In this document: one piece after another, positions 39,901 to 51,900 of the stretch | How the letters are laid out: the number at the start of each line of letters is the position of its first letter | How positions within the stretch are numbered: the first letter of the stretch is position 1 | Assembly (NCBI RefSeq): GCF_945859685.1 | Contig: NC_079147.1 | Location: 195,035,174 to 195,099,173 of the forward strand | Length of the DNA: 64,000 nucleotides | Direction of reading: 5' to 3' | Source: Eupeodes corollae | Lineage: Eukaryota > Arthropoda > Insecta > Diptera > Syrphidae | Made by a program: the position numbers and the translations under genes | The notes under the pieces: model-generated | Told to the model about the DNA's origin: nothing | Database searches by the model: none | What the model saw: only the letters and a program-made list of their open reading frames with translations

Positions 39901-42900
39901 CCTTTTATGTTTCCTTATTTCTTCTTTATAATTTTTAATTTAAGAAAGACAAATATTCCTTGTCGTAAGGAACCGATGTAATGCCAGTATTTTAGAAACG
40001 ATTCAATTGCTTTCGGCCACTATAACCCAAACAATCAATGCACCCAGCGCTTTTTTTACAAAATCTTTTTTAAATGATAAATGAAAAATAATTTTAATTA
40101 TGAGAAATTCATATCTTTTTGTTTAATTTTGTGTACAAGCGAAGGACCTATCCAAAATGACCGAATGCGTCAGTAGTTTTTACAGAACAAAAATAGTTCT
40201 ATCATTTTTTTTTTCAATTTTTAAAATTAAAAAAATAATACAATTTTTTCAAATAATACAAATTTAAAAATTGCAAAATTGAAAGAAAAGTTTTAATATT
40301 AAAAAAAAATATATACAGTTTCCGAATGAATCGCTGGCTAAAGTCTGGACCTTTCAAAAAAGCACGTGAATGCTCCGCAAAAGCACCCAAAGCTGCCAAA
40401 AAATCACCAACTGACGGGTATGTCCAATAAAAACCATAATTTACGTACAATAGCAATCCTCGGTTAATAACTTCTGCTTTTGGAGCATTTAACCGCACAA
40501 AATTATTTCAATGATTTTATGTATTTTGTCTGTTCAATTTCGGTTTTCCATATACTTATTTTAGTGCGAAGTAAAATGACGCAAGAGAGACAGCGGCGTT
40601 AGAGATTTCTGAAGGTTTTGAGTTTGATAGTTTACCTAGTACTAGTTCCACGGTTCTCAAAGTTACAGAAAAAAAAATCAGTTAAAAGGAAGTACCACGA
40701 ATCATATTTGAATTTTGGATTTGCTGAGACAAGTGACAACAAACCTCAATTCGTTATTTGAGGCAAAGTGTTGCCGAACGGTGCAATGTTTCCAGCAGAA
40801 ATGAGACTTCACTTTGCAGGCATTCATCCAGATAGCAAAAGCAAGTATGCTGAACTTACTAAATCTCAACTTAGCTACTTTACTTTAACGAATAAAAGTC
40901 ACAAAATTTGCGCTGCAAATTGATGAATCAACGGATGTTGCAGGGTTCGCTATTTTAATAGTATTTGTGCGCTACCAATATTTCCCGTCCTTTCAAAAAG
41001 ATCTGCTCTCTTCTGCAAGCGTGATTGACAATTTTATATTGTAAATGACATGCCATGGGTTAATGCGTGGAAGTATGGACGGACGGTGCCAAGGCCATGA
41101 ATGGAAAAATGTTCGATGCCGTCGCAAGAATTGAGAAAGTTATTAAAGGATTGCAATGAAAATGCCGGTCTCCCTTAAATAGGTGTTGGACGACAGCGTT
41201 AAAATAATTAACTTATTAAATCACGGCCAAAAAATAGAAGACTTTTTAAAGTATTGTGTGATGACATGGTTAGTCAACATACGTCTTTACTTCTTCAAGT
41301 AGAAGTAAGGTGGCTTTCTCGGAAAAACACTGACGCGGCTTTCCGAAATAACAGGTGAAGTTCGAACTTCCTCATTGACGACAACTTTTTTTTGGGAGAC
41401 ATGTTATGCAGTGAGCGTTTTCGCGTTGGAAAAACCACTTTCACTGACATCGCTGCAGTTTGAGTGCTTGATTGACCTGGCATCAGATTTGTCGATAAAA
41501 ATACTTTTTGCATGCTGAAAGACGAGTTCAGTTTACTGTCAGGGAAAGCTAAAATAATTCTTCTGCCGTTTGCAACAACATACATGTGCTAATCAAGGTT
41601 CTCTTCATATTGTTTGAGAAGATATTTGCGTGTAGCAAGTGGTGTTCCTATCATATGTTTTTGTCTAACATTGGGCAGAACTGTTCCGTTTTTGGCGAGC
41701 TCATCGGCTTTGCAATTTCCCGGAATGTGTCTGTGGCCCGCCACCCAAATGAGGTGAATATTAAACTGTTCCGTCATATCATTCAGAGATGATCGACAAT
41801 TGTGGACTACTTGAGAGTTTGTGGAGACAGACACGAGAGTTTTAAGAGCGACTTGGCTGTCCGAGAAGATTCGTATGTCTTGCAAGATATAACGTTTTCT
41901 TTGAGCCAGGATAGTGCTTCTTTAATCGCCAATACTTCTACCTGGAATACACTATATTGATTGGGAAGTCTATATGATAGCCTGAGATTCAGTTGTTCTG
42001 AATAGATACCACTTCCAACTCCATGATCGGTCTTTGAACTTTCTGTATAGAAGTGTACCGCATCGTCTTCCAAGGGGTCTCTCTTCTTCCCAGGAGGATC
42101 TTGAAGGGATGGACACATGGAAGCTTTTACCGAATACCATTTTTGGGGTGGTATACTCTAAGCGATCTGGGATAGATTTTAAACTGTCTAGAATAAGAGT
42201 ATGTCCAGTATTGTTACTGTTCCATTGAGAATTGGCTCTAAGCCTCACACAGTTTTTCCCGCGTTATTAGATCAACTAAATCGCTAGTAGAAGATTGAGA
42301 CTCTGATGTTAAGTCGTTGAGTATGTTAGAGCTTCCTGGAAAGTTGGTATCTAATAAAAGATTAAGAGATTCTTCACGTGCCTGCTTCTGTCTTTAAAGC
42401 ACTGGTTATTGTTGGACTTTTTGAGAGAATTTTCCTAAGTCTTGAGGCTTCTGTAGTATTTTCTATTTTACCACAAAAGTTTCTCCAAGAAGACGTCTTA
42501 CTCTTCCTTAATTCTTTTTTATATTCCTTTAGAGCTTGTTTGTATAGGTCCCAGTCAGAAGGAGATCTAGTGTACTTGAATCTATTGAAGAGTTTGCGAC
42601 AGCTCTTTCTGAATGGTTCTAGTTCTTTACGCCACCAATGAGGTTTCTTTTTACCCTTTAAAATGGTTACAGGGCATGAAGTTCTCATTGATTCGTCATT
42701 AGGTCGCACAAGTTTAGTTTGTTTTCAAAAAAATTCTTTCAATTCATTTAGATTTTACGAAAATTTTATTCACAAATCGGTAAAGCAGCTGTCTGTTAAA
42801 TTTTAACATTTTTGATCATGAAATACTATTGAGCTTGTGCATGGCTGTTAACAAAACTTAAACTTCTGGAGGAATACAAAATTTCATCCAATGATTAAAT

Positions 42901-45900
42901 AGGAGAAGTGCGTAATCGAGTTTACTTTCTAAGTCTATGGTTAAATTATAAGCTTTATCAAAACAAATTAGATGAAGACTTTTTTTTTATATTAAGGTTG
43001 ACGGAAATATTTTGATGTTGATAAAATTCGGTCAAAATGTAAACATTTGTGTTTGCACATTTTTTTAATTATTTTCAATTTCAACTTATTTTCAAGGAGT
43101 TGTCAATAAGTTGGCCTACATTGTGTAACGGAATTCTTGTTAAAAGTGGTGGGTAAGAAAATCTCACTGTTCAATATATTACCAAAAAAAGAGGCTGGGA
43201 TGCGACCCACACTGATAACTTCCCATCACATCTGTCGATTTGTCTTGTTTAAAAGTTTATAGGTTTCCGTGTTGGGTTTAAAAAATGGTAATTGAATTAT
43301 TCTTAAAGATTTTTAAATTACCAACAATATTCTTCATATAAAGAAATAGTTTAGTTTGAAAATTGAGTTTTGTTAAATTGATTTTTAGTCGAACATTTTG
43401 TTTTCCTATTTTAGTAGCATTTTTTAAATTTTTACAAATTGGACGAATGAAATTAATTTGAGAGATATCAAAAACCGAACATCAATTTTTACCAATTTGT
43501 GTACTACTTTTTGTAGATCTTATTTTTTTTATGAAATAAAAACTGACTGTTGGATTTTTATGAAAAAAACTAGTGAATATCGAAAACAACATTTTCTGTG
43601 AAATATAAAAAGTTTGAGGACAATATTTTTAATTTCTGAAAAGCTATTTGATTTCGAAAGTAAATTTTTACCAAGTTTTAGTATTGTTTTTATTTTTGGT
43701 AAAAAAAACTGTCAATTTTTCAATTTTTCTCAAAATTTTACTGAATGTTGAAAATTATACTTTTTAAAAGAAAAAAGTAGTTAAAAGCTAATATCTCAAA
43801 GTTATGAAAAGATATTTAGTCGAAAATGAATTTTTACCAACTTTATTAATTTCTTTGTATAGCTTTTTATTTTTTGTAAAAAAAACTGTCAATTAGATTT
43901 TTTTTCAACATTTTAGCGAATGTTGAAAACAATATTTCTTATAAGTTAAAATTAGCTGAAAGCCATAATCTCAAATTTTTGAAAAGATATTTAGTCGAAA
44001 TTCAATTTTTACCAACTTTTATTGATTTTTTTTGTTTAGATTTTTATTTTTTGTTAAAAAAAAACTGTCCATTCGATTTTTCTTAAAATTTTAACGAATG
44101 TTGAAAACAATATTTCTTATAAGTTAAAATTAGCTGAAAGCCATAATCTCAAATTTTTGAAAAGATATTTAGTCGAAATTCAATTTTTACCAACTTTTAT
44201 TGATTTTTTTTGTTTAGATTTTTATTTTTTGTTAAAAAAAAACTGTCCATTCGATTTTTCTTAAAATTTTAACGAATGTTGAAAACAATATTTCTTATAA
44301 GTTAAAATTAGCTGGAAGCCATAATCTCAAATTTTTGAAAAGATGTTAAGTCGAAATTCAATTTTTACCAACTTTTATTGATTTTTTTGTTTAGATTTTT
44401 AGTTTTTGTAAGAAAATCTGTCAATTCGATTTTTCTCAAAACCTTACCAGATTTTAAAAAAAATGATTTTTCGTTGCTAAAAATTGTTTTAGAGATAAAA
44501 TTATTTTGTATTCGTAAAATTTTCGGGGTGACAAATTTTATTTTTTCAGTTTTTTTGATTTAAAAAAAAAACATTAACTGCATTTTTTTCAAAAAATATA
44601 CCTACTTGTTTGGTGTCATATTACAATATATAATATACAATTTAATTCAAGTCTCTAGCGTTTTTGGTTCGTAAGATATTTAGAGTTAACAAAAATGTCA
44701 CCTGTTTTTTAACCTGCTATGGTAAAAAAAACCGCCCACGCAATTTTTTTGAGAGCCTTTTCTGCATCTTTCTGCCTTATTATCTGTATAACAACATTAA
44801 TTTGGAGTAGATATCTCTTCTGGTTCTTGAGCTATGGAGAACGAAAAAACGTCGCGAACGTACAGACGTACGTACACACGCACGCATAGATATCTTTCTA
44901 AAAAATCTTTTACTTCGACTGTAGGGACCTCGAAGCGTCGGGAGATGCCCAAATTTTTAATTTAAAAAATCGGACTCATTACAATAACTTCCTATGGGAA
45001 GTTAATATCTTTTAAGGTTTACAATTGATTTTAAAATGTTGTATATATAACTTACCATCACAGCTGTATATTCCATAGTGTTTTCCTGAGCTTCTATCAC
45101 CACAAACTTTACATGGAATGTCCAGAAGCCGATCTCCTATAAAAACAATATAAACAAATATTAAATTTACTTAAAACAAATAATTCAACCAAAAATAATA
45201 ATAAAATAAAACTTAAAATAAAAGAAGGATATTAATCCTTTAATTCTTCCAAGTAAAAGAAAGGCACTCTGCGGCGTCATCGTAGAATCATCGGTAGGAC
45301 TTCATGCGGCATAAGAACTTTTCTTTTTTGCCTTAAAACATAAAAACATTCTTCTTTTTTTTCTCCCTTGGTAAAACAAGGAAAAGAACTTCCTTACACA
45401 TCATCCTTTTTTCAACTCCTTGACTACCCCCCACACCTTCCTAAGAAATGAAAAAAAAATGTTGTTCACTTTTAATTGAATACGAAGAAGAGTTAAGTGG
45501 ATGCGGTGGTTTTTGGCGCAAAGCAACTAAATTAAAGATTTTCCTACGACCCCTTGCCCCATAACTCTCTTCTGAAATTTATAATACAGATACTGAAAAT
45601 GACGCCAGTTCCCGTTGCCACCGAGCGCCGCCGCCGGTTCCGAAGGACAAGAAAATCCTTTTAAATGCCAAAAAAGAGATTTCTTGCACTTTTTTGTACT
45701 TCTTTCTTTAATTTCGCTGTGTTCATCATCAGTGTTGTCTTCTGGGTATGGATTTCTTCTTCACGTTGCGCTTATAAATGTTTGCGTGAATCCTTTTTCT
45801 TTTTTCTTCTTCCTTGTTCTTGTTTAATTGCCACCTAGTGGTGATTTTCTCAGTGAATATAAAATAAAAAAAAAACTTAAGGGTATTCTCTTAACTAGTT

Positions 45901-48900
45901 ATTCGAGAAAAAAGGATTTGTTTTGTCAGACTAACAGAAAAAAAGAAGAGCGAACCGAAATGAATTAGCTTTTATTTATCCTGGACAAGGATATTCAACA
46001 CCTCTTCTTTTCTTTTTTTTCGATGCATGCATACGCACAACGCACCCGCAACAAATGTGGTTGGTATCAAAATCAATTCATTGCCGGACTAAAGTATTGC
46101 AAGGCCTTGCCACAATATTTAAAATCGGGGTTCTCTAAATTGTCTGTTTATTTGGTAACCTTAACTGTTTTCTGTCTGATTTCATACTTTTTGCCTTATC
46201 ACTGATCTTTATTTTAGTGTTGAGATAATTTACCATATTTCTAAAAACCTATAAATGTTCGTCCCTCCTCTAGGCTCACCTCTAACTTTTCGAAAGTAAA
46301 GGTCTCATATCCACAGTTGGAAGACAAAACTTGGAAATCCCTGAACAATATGAGACCATATTCCAACAAAAGTGGCCTTTTTTGTGGAGTATAGTGAATA
46401 CGTCCCTGTACCTTCGACCTCTTGGAGGATGAGATTCAAATGAAATTATCCAGGATTACGTTGGAAATTAGTTTTTTTTTGCATCGAAAGTGGTTAGTCC
46501 TTGATTTTAGCCGCACAAAAGAAAAATAGGCTACATCCAAACACACACGCGTCCCTTTTCGTCCTTTTTTTTTGTTTTGTCCTTGTTGTTGATTTAATTT
46601 GTTCATTCGACTATTGTCTGCCTTTCACACTTTCTCTCTTTTGCTATTTACAAAAGAGTGTGTCCCTCATAAGTATGTGGCTAATCCCTTTGTTCCGTAT
46701 ACAGAGAGGCTAGATATTTCCTGGTTTGGAGGGTAGGTTTAGGTTAAGGTAGGTACTCGTTAAAATCATCAATTTGACACTTGTCAAAATACAAGGGGTT
46801 GTGACATTTAAACGGTGGCACGTTTTGCTATTTCTATATAAAAATGTGTGCGCTCATAAGTTGCTCAATTGCCTGCTAGATGCGCTTCAAGTGTCAAAAA
46901 TATAGGATTTCGACGAGAGGGTTGTTTTGTTCCATTAGTTCCTAGTTCCGAAGGACAACACAAAAGAAGGATATTATTTAACCATTTTTTTAGATTCAAT
47001 TGAATCTTATTTAAATAGGCGAAGTGAAAACGTTTATTGTTTTGATTTGATTTTAAAACTTTATAACAAAACCAGCTATTCGAGAGAGGAGTGTGATGAT
47101 GATGGGAAGCTTATTGTTTAAAGGCGGTGGCACATTGCGACATGCCAAAAAGACACTATTAAAAGGACTAAGGTGTTGAATTGCTTTTTTTTTGTTTTTA
47201 TTTTTAAAAAGAAAATAAAGACGTGTGGGTTGGTGAATAGTAGCAAATATTTTTTTTAAGGGTCTTCCTTTTCTTTTTTGTTTTATTTTAAAATTGAAAA
47301 AAGGGTAAGGACTGACTGTAGAAGTGTAAAGGACTGTTTGAGAAGGTTTTTTATTGTTTTTTTCGGAGATGGTGGGAATAAAAAAAAGTGTTAAAAAGAG
47401 TTCAAGTGATGTCGTCTGGGAATGTTTAGGTTTGATATTTTACAGGAAAAGCAATATGCTTTTGAAATAGTTAGATAAGCACTTTAAATTTCAAGTTGTA
47501 AATGATATGTTTCGATACGATATTTAAAAAGAAGCTATGCCTTTCTGTTGCTTTAAAATTCCGGAGCAATCCATGTAACTCAGGACATTTTAACAAAACC
47601 AAATGTAAACGTATTGATGAACTTTGGACGAAAGAGTATTTGAAAGTAAGATAGACGAGAATACAATTGTTACTAAGCTGATTTATTTTTTAGAAAATTA
47701 AAAAAATACATCGTTAATTTTATTTATTTGTTTCAGTTATTTATTAAATTTCAGCATTAAGGAATCTGAGTTCATTTCTCAAAAATGATAATTATAATAG
47801 TAAAAAGATGCTAGGATGCGATCCATGAACATATATTTGCCATGCAAATTATTACAAACACAAAAAGAGGCTGGGATGCGACCCACACTGATAACTTCCC
47901 ATCCTGTCTGTCGATTTGTCTTGCTTAAAAGGTTTGTAGGTTTTCCTGTTTTGCTAGAAAAGTTGTCAGTTGAATTATTCTAAAAGAATTTAAAATAAAT
48001 AACAATATTTTGCATATGATGAAATAGTTTGATTTCAAAATTTATGTTTCTTAAAGAGAGTTTTTAGTCGTTAATCAATTTTTACCAATTTTAGTAGCAT
48101 TTTTAAAGGTTTTAATTTCTTAAAACAAATCTTAATTGAATGAATGAAATTAATTTGAAGTCAATATCTTATACTATTCAAGTGATATCGAGAAACGAAC
48201 ATTTTGGATTTTGTTGGATTTTAATCAAAAATTCACTGAATGTCGAAAACAATATTTTAGGTGAGATACAATAAGTTTGGAACCAATATTTTTAATTCTT
48301 GAGAAGCTGTTTGAATCAAAAGTACATGTTAGCAAGTGTCAGTATTTGTTTTTGTAGATATTTATTTTTTGTTAAAAACTGTCAATTCGATTTTTTTCAA
48401 AATTTGATCGAATGTTGAAAACAATATTTTCTATAAGATAAAATTATCTTGAAGTCAACTCCTAAAATTTTTTTTAAACTGTCAATTCGATTTTTCTCAA
48501 AATTTCTCCGATTTCGAATGTTGAAAAGAATATTTTTTATAAGCTAAAATTAGTTGGAAGCCAAAATATCAAATTTTTAGAAAGATATTTGAGTCGAAAA
48601 TCAATTTTTACCATTTTTTGTTAAATTTTGTTTTAGGTTTTTAATTTTTTGTAAAATAAACTTTCAATTCGATTTTTAAAAAAATTGTATCCAATGTTCA
48701 AACCAATATTTCTCATAAGAATAAATTAGATTTAGGCTAAAATCTCAAAGTTTTGAAAAGTTATTTCAGTCGAAATTCAATTTTTACCAACTTTGAATAA
48801 TGTTTTTTTAGGTTTTTATTTTTTATAAAAAAAAAAATGTTAATTCGATTTTTCTTAAAACTTTACCAGATGTTAAAAACGTTATTTTTCGTTGCACAAA

Positions 48901-51900
48901 ATTCTTTTGGAGATAAAATCATTTTTTGTTCGTAAAATTTTCGAGGTGACAAATTTTTTTTCTCAGTTTTTTTTTTTTCATTTATAAACAAAACTGTTAA
49001 TTGTATTTTTTTTTTCAAAAAGTATACTTGTTTAATATTACGTTACAATATATTATATAAAATTTAATTCGAGTCTCTAGCGTTTTAGTTTGTGAGATAT
49101 TTGACATCGGGAAATGTCAAAATTTTCAATTTGACAAATCGGACCGATAACAATAACTTCCTATGGGAAGTTAAAAATGAAGTTTAATTAAAAAAGGGAG
49201 AACAACGATTGTGTCAGAATTCTAAAATTCTAAATTTCCAGTCCTCTGATTTCGATAGATAATTTATCAATTGAAGGCTATACTTAAAAATCTGTCGAAT
49301 ATGTTGCAGAGAAATGAATATGTTGTTTTGAATGATTTATTTTGTATTAAATTGATTTTTGTTATTTAGTTAAGCTTTTTTTTCAAAAATCAAAAAATAT
49401 AAAAAACTAATCGACATGAAAAGAAGTGACTATTTGGCATTACCGCTGGAGTTAATGAGCAATCTAGTACAAGCAATATTGCCGAGTCGTCAACAGGGAA
49501 ATGCAAATACAAAGTTATTAAGACTTTGGCAACAGCTTAGGACCTTCAATATCTTATCAACTGCAGAGTGCACTTCCCAGGAAATAGAGTAGCAGCTAAT
49601 TGCAGCTTAGCTGAAACTGCCATTGTTTCTTTAATTTCTATCTTCTGAACCTAAAAAATGTTCATAAAGCTTTAAACAACATTAATTTTACTATCGAATA
49701 ACATACAAAACTTTTGGTTCTCACTCAGAATTTAGCAATAAAACAATGTTTCGTAAAAAATACTACTCCAGTTATACAACTTCACTTACTCATATAACTT
49801 ATGAACCCAACAGTAATTTCTTTTCGAAAAGCATTGAACTTAAAGTTACAAAATACTATATTGTAAGATTTACTTTGAGTTGCTCGTCATAACAACGTAT
49901 CACTTACATAATTACGTCAACACAACGTACGCAACATATTATAAGGATTAAAAATATTACCAAACAAACTATGCTAAATTCTCAATTTCTTTTTGGGCGT
50001 TTATAGCCTGAAAACTTATTACTATACAAAATATAAAAAAGAGTCTGTTGATATATCCTGCTTAAAACTTTAATACAATTTTTATAACAATATTTCTTTC
50101 TTGAAAGGGAATTCAATATTCTTAACAAGTTTCTATATAAAATGTATATTATCTCGGTTGAAAGTAGTTTAAAAGAAAATAGTAAATGCTTTTCACCGTT
50201 CGTAAAAAAACAGTGGAATTCCAAAAAAAATATTCAGTATAAAGGTGCTATCTATTCCGATTTGACTACGATTTGTAATTTGTGTGCTGAATACTTTAAA
50301 TCAAACTTTGCGAGTACCATAGGTCACCAACAAACTGTTTATGGCAATTCGGTTACCGCGATCAATGTTGGAAGATTAGTTATAAACAAGTCTGAAGTTG
50401 AAGAAGCACTTTTTAAAGTTTAAAAGTACTCTCTGAACCTATTTCTTATATTTTTAATCTCTCTCTTTCTAAAGATGTATTTCTTTCCGAATGGAAAAAA
50501 TCTTTCATAATTCCTATTCATAAAGCAGGACCAAACTAGAAATATCTAACTACCATCCAATCTGCAAACTGTCCACAATTCCAAAACTTTTTGAAATTCT
50601 TGTGTGTGATAAGTTTTCATTTTTGCTTAAGCAAAGTTTTGTATCGGGCAGGTCGACAAATACTAACCTTTCCATTTCAAAAACTACGTTCTCAATAAAA
50701 TTAAGGCAGGGTATCAGGTTGACGTCATCTATACTGACTTTGCAGGCCTTTGATAGAGTCAACCACCTTATTCTACTGAACAAACTATCAAGAATTGGTT
50801 TTCATTCAAATATTTTGCAATGGTTGAAATTTTATCTTATGAGACGCATTCAATTTGTTTCCATTGGTAATGTTTTCTCCACTCCTGTACATGTGTCAGC
50901 AGGAGTCCCTCAAGGTAGTCTCCTGGGATCCTTACTATTTCTTATATTTAATAATGACATGCCAGAGATTTTTCATAATTCTCTTAGAATTTTATTTTCA
51001 GACGATCTTAAGTTTTATAGATGTATTAAACAAACTGTTGATTTCCTCCAATTGCAAGATGACCTTAACATGCTTATTGAATGGTGCAAGAAAAATCAAT
51101 TAAATTTAAACGTTTCAAAATGTCAATGTTTTTCATTCTATCGTTCTTACTATCCTACTTTCTTCGAATATGAAATTGGCAGTAGTGTTCTTGAAAGATT
51201 TTCGTCTTGTTTTTGACCTCAAACTCAATTTTATCAAACATGCTTCCAAAGCTAACTCAATGCTTGGTTTTATTAAAAGAAATTCGACAGACTTTTCAGA
51301 CCCTTATTAAATCTCTTTTTTGTTCATACGTAAGATCTATTTTAGAATATTGTTGTGTGGTTTGGCACCCATACTATAGAATTAATTTATTAAGAATTGA
51401 AAGAGTCTAAAATAATTTCACTAGGTTTGTTTCATGGAAACTTGGATGGAATATAGAAGTTCCTTCATATGCTACGAGATGCAAACTTATCGGTTTGAAA
51501 TCACTTGAAAATCGAAGTAAAATCTTCTCTGTTTTATTCATTCGTGATATTCTGTCGCATCATTTCAACTGACCATACCATTATCTCCTTTATTTGAGTT
51601 AAATATACCTTCTCGTCAACTTAGAGATTATGATCTATTCCACGGAAGTTACCATAGGGTTAATTACGCAGTAGATGAACCTATAACTCACTGTGTTAGG
51701 GAAACTAATTCTGTCTCTAATGTAAGAGACTTTGATTTCCGTTTAAATAGAGTCACCTTAAAAAATAAACTTGGGTTCCATTTCCCAAATACTAATTGAA
51801 ATGTATTTATTTATTTTTTGCTTTGTTTAAATATAAGCTTAATTTGAATTAATTGATTAATGTAATCTCTGTTTGATAAATAAACTAAACTAAACTAAAC

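Larger units (their letters stand above)
38403..45055 (-). other. dsf: dsf intron 2 (6.65 kb)
   Basis: Donor GTAAGT at 45050-45055 and acceptor AAATTTCAG next to 38402 bound this intron. It contains an hAT relic, a deleted LOA LINE and repeats of the 11-bp-terminus family. Almost nothing in it looks single-copy except the few hundred bases beside exon 3. Confidence 0.85.
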
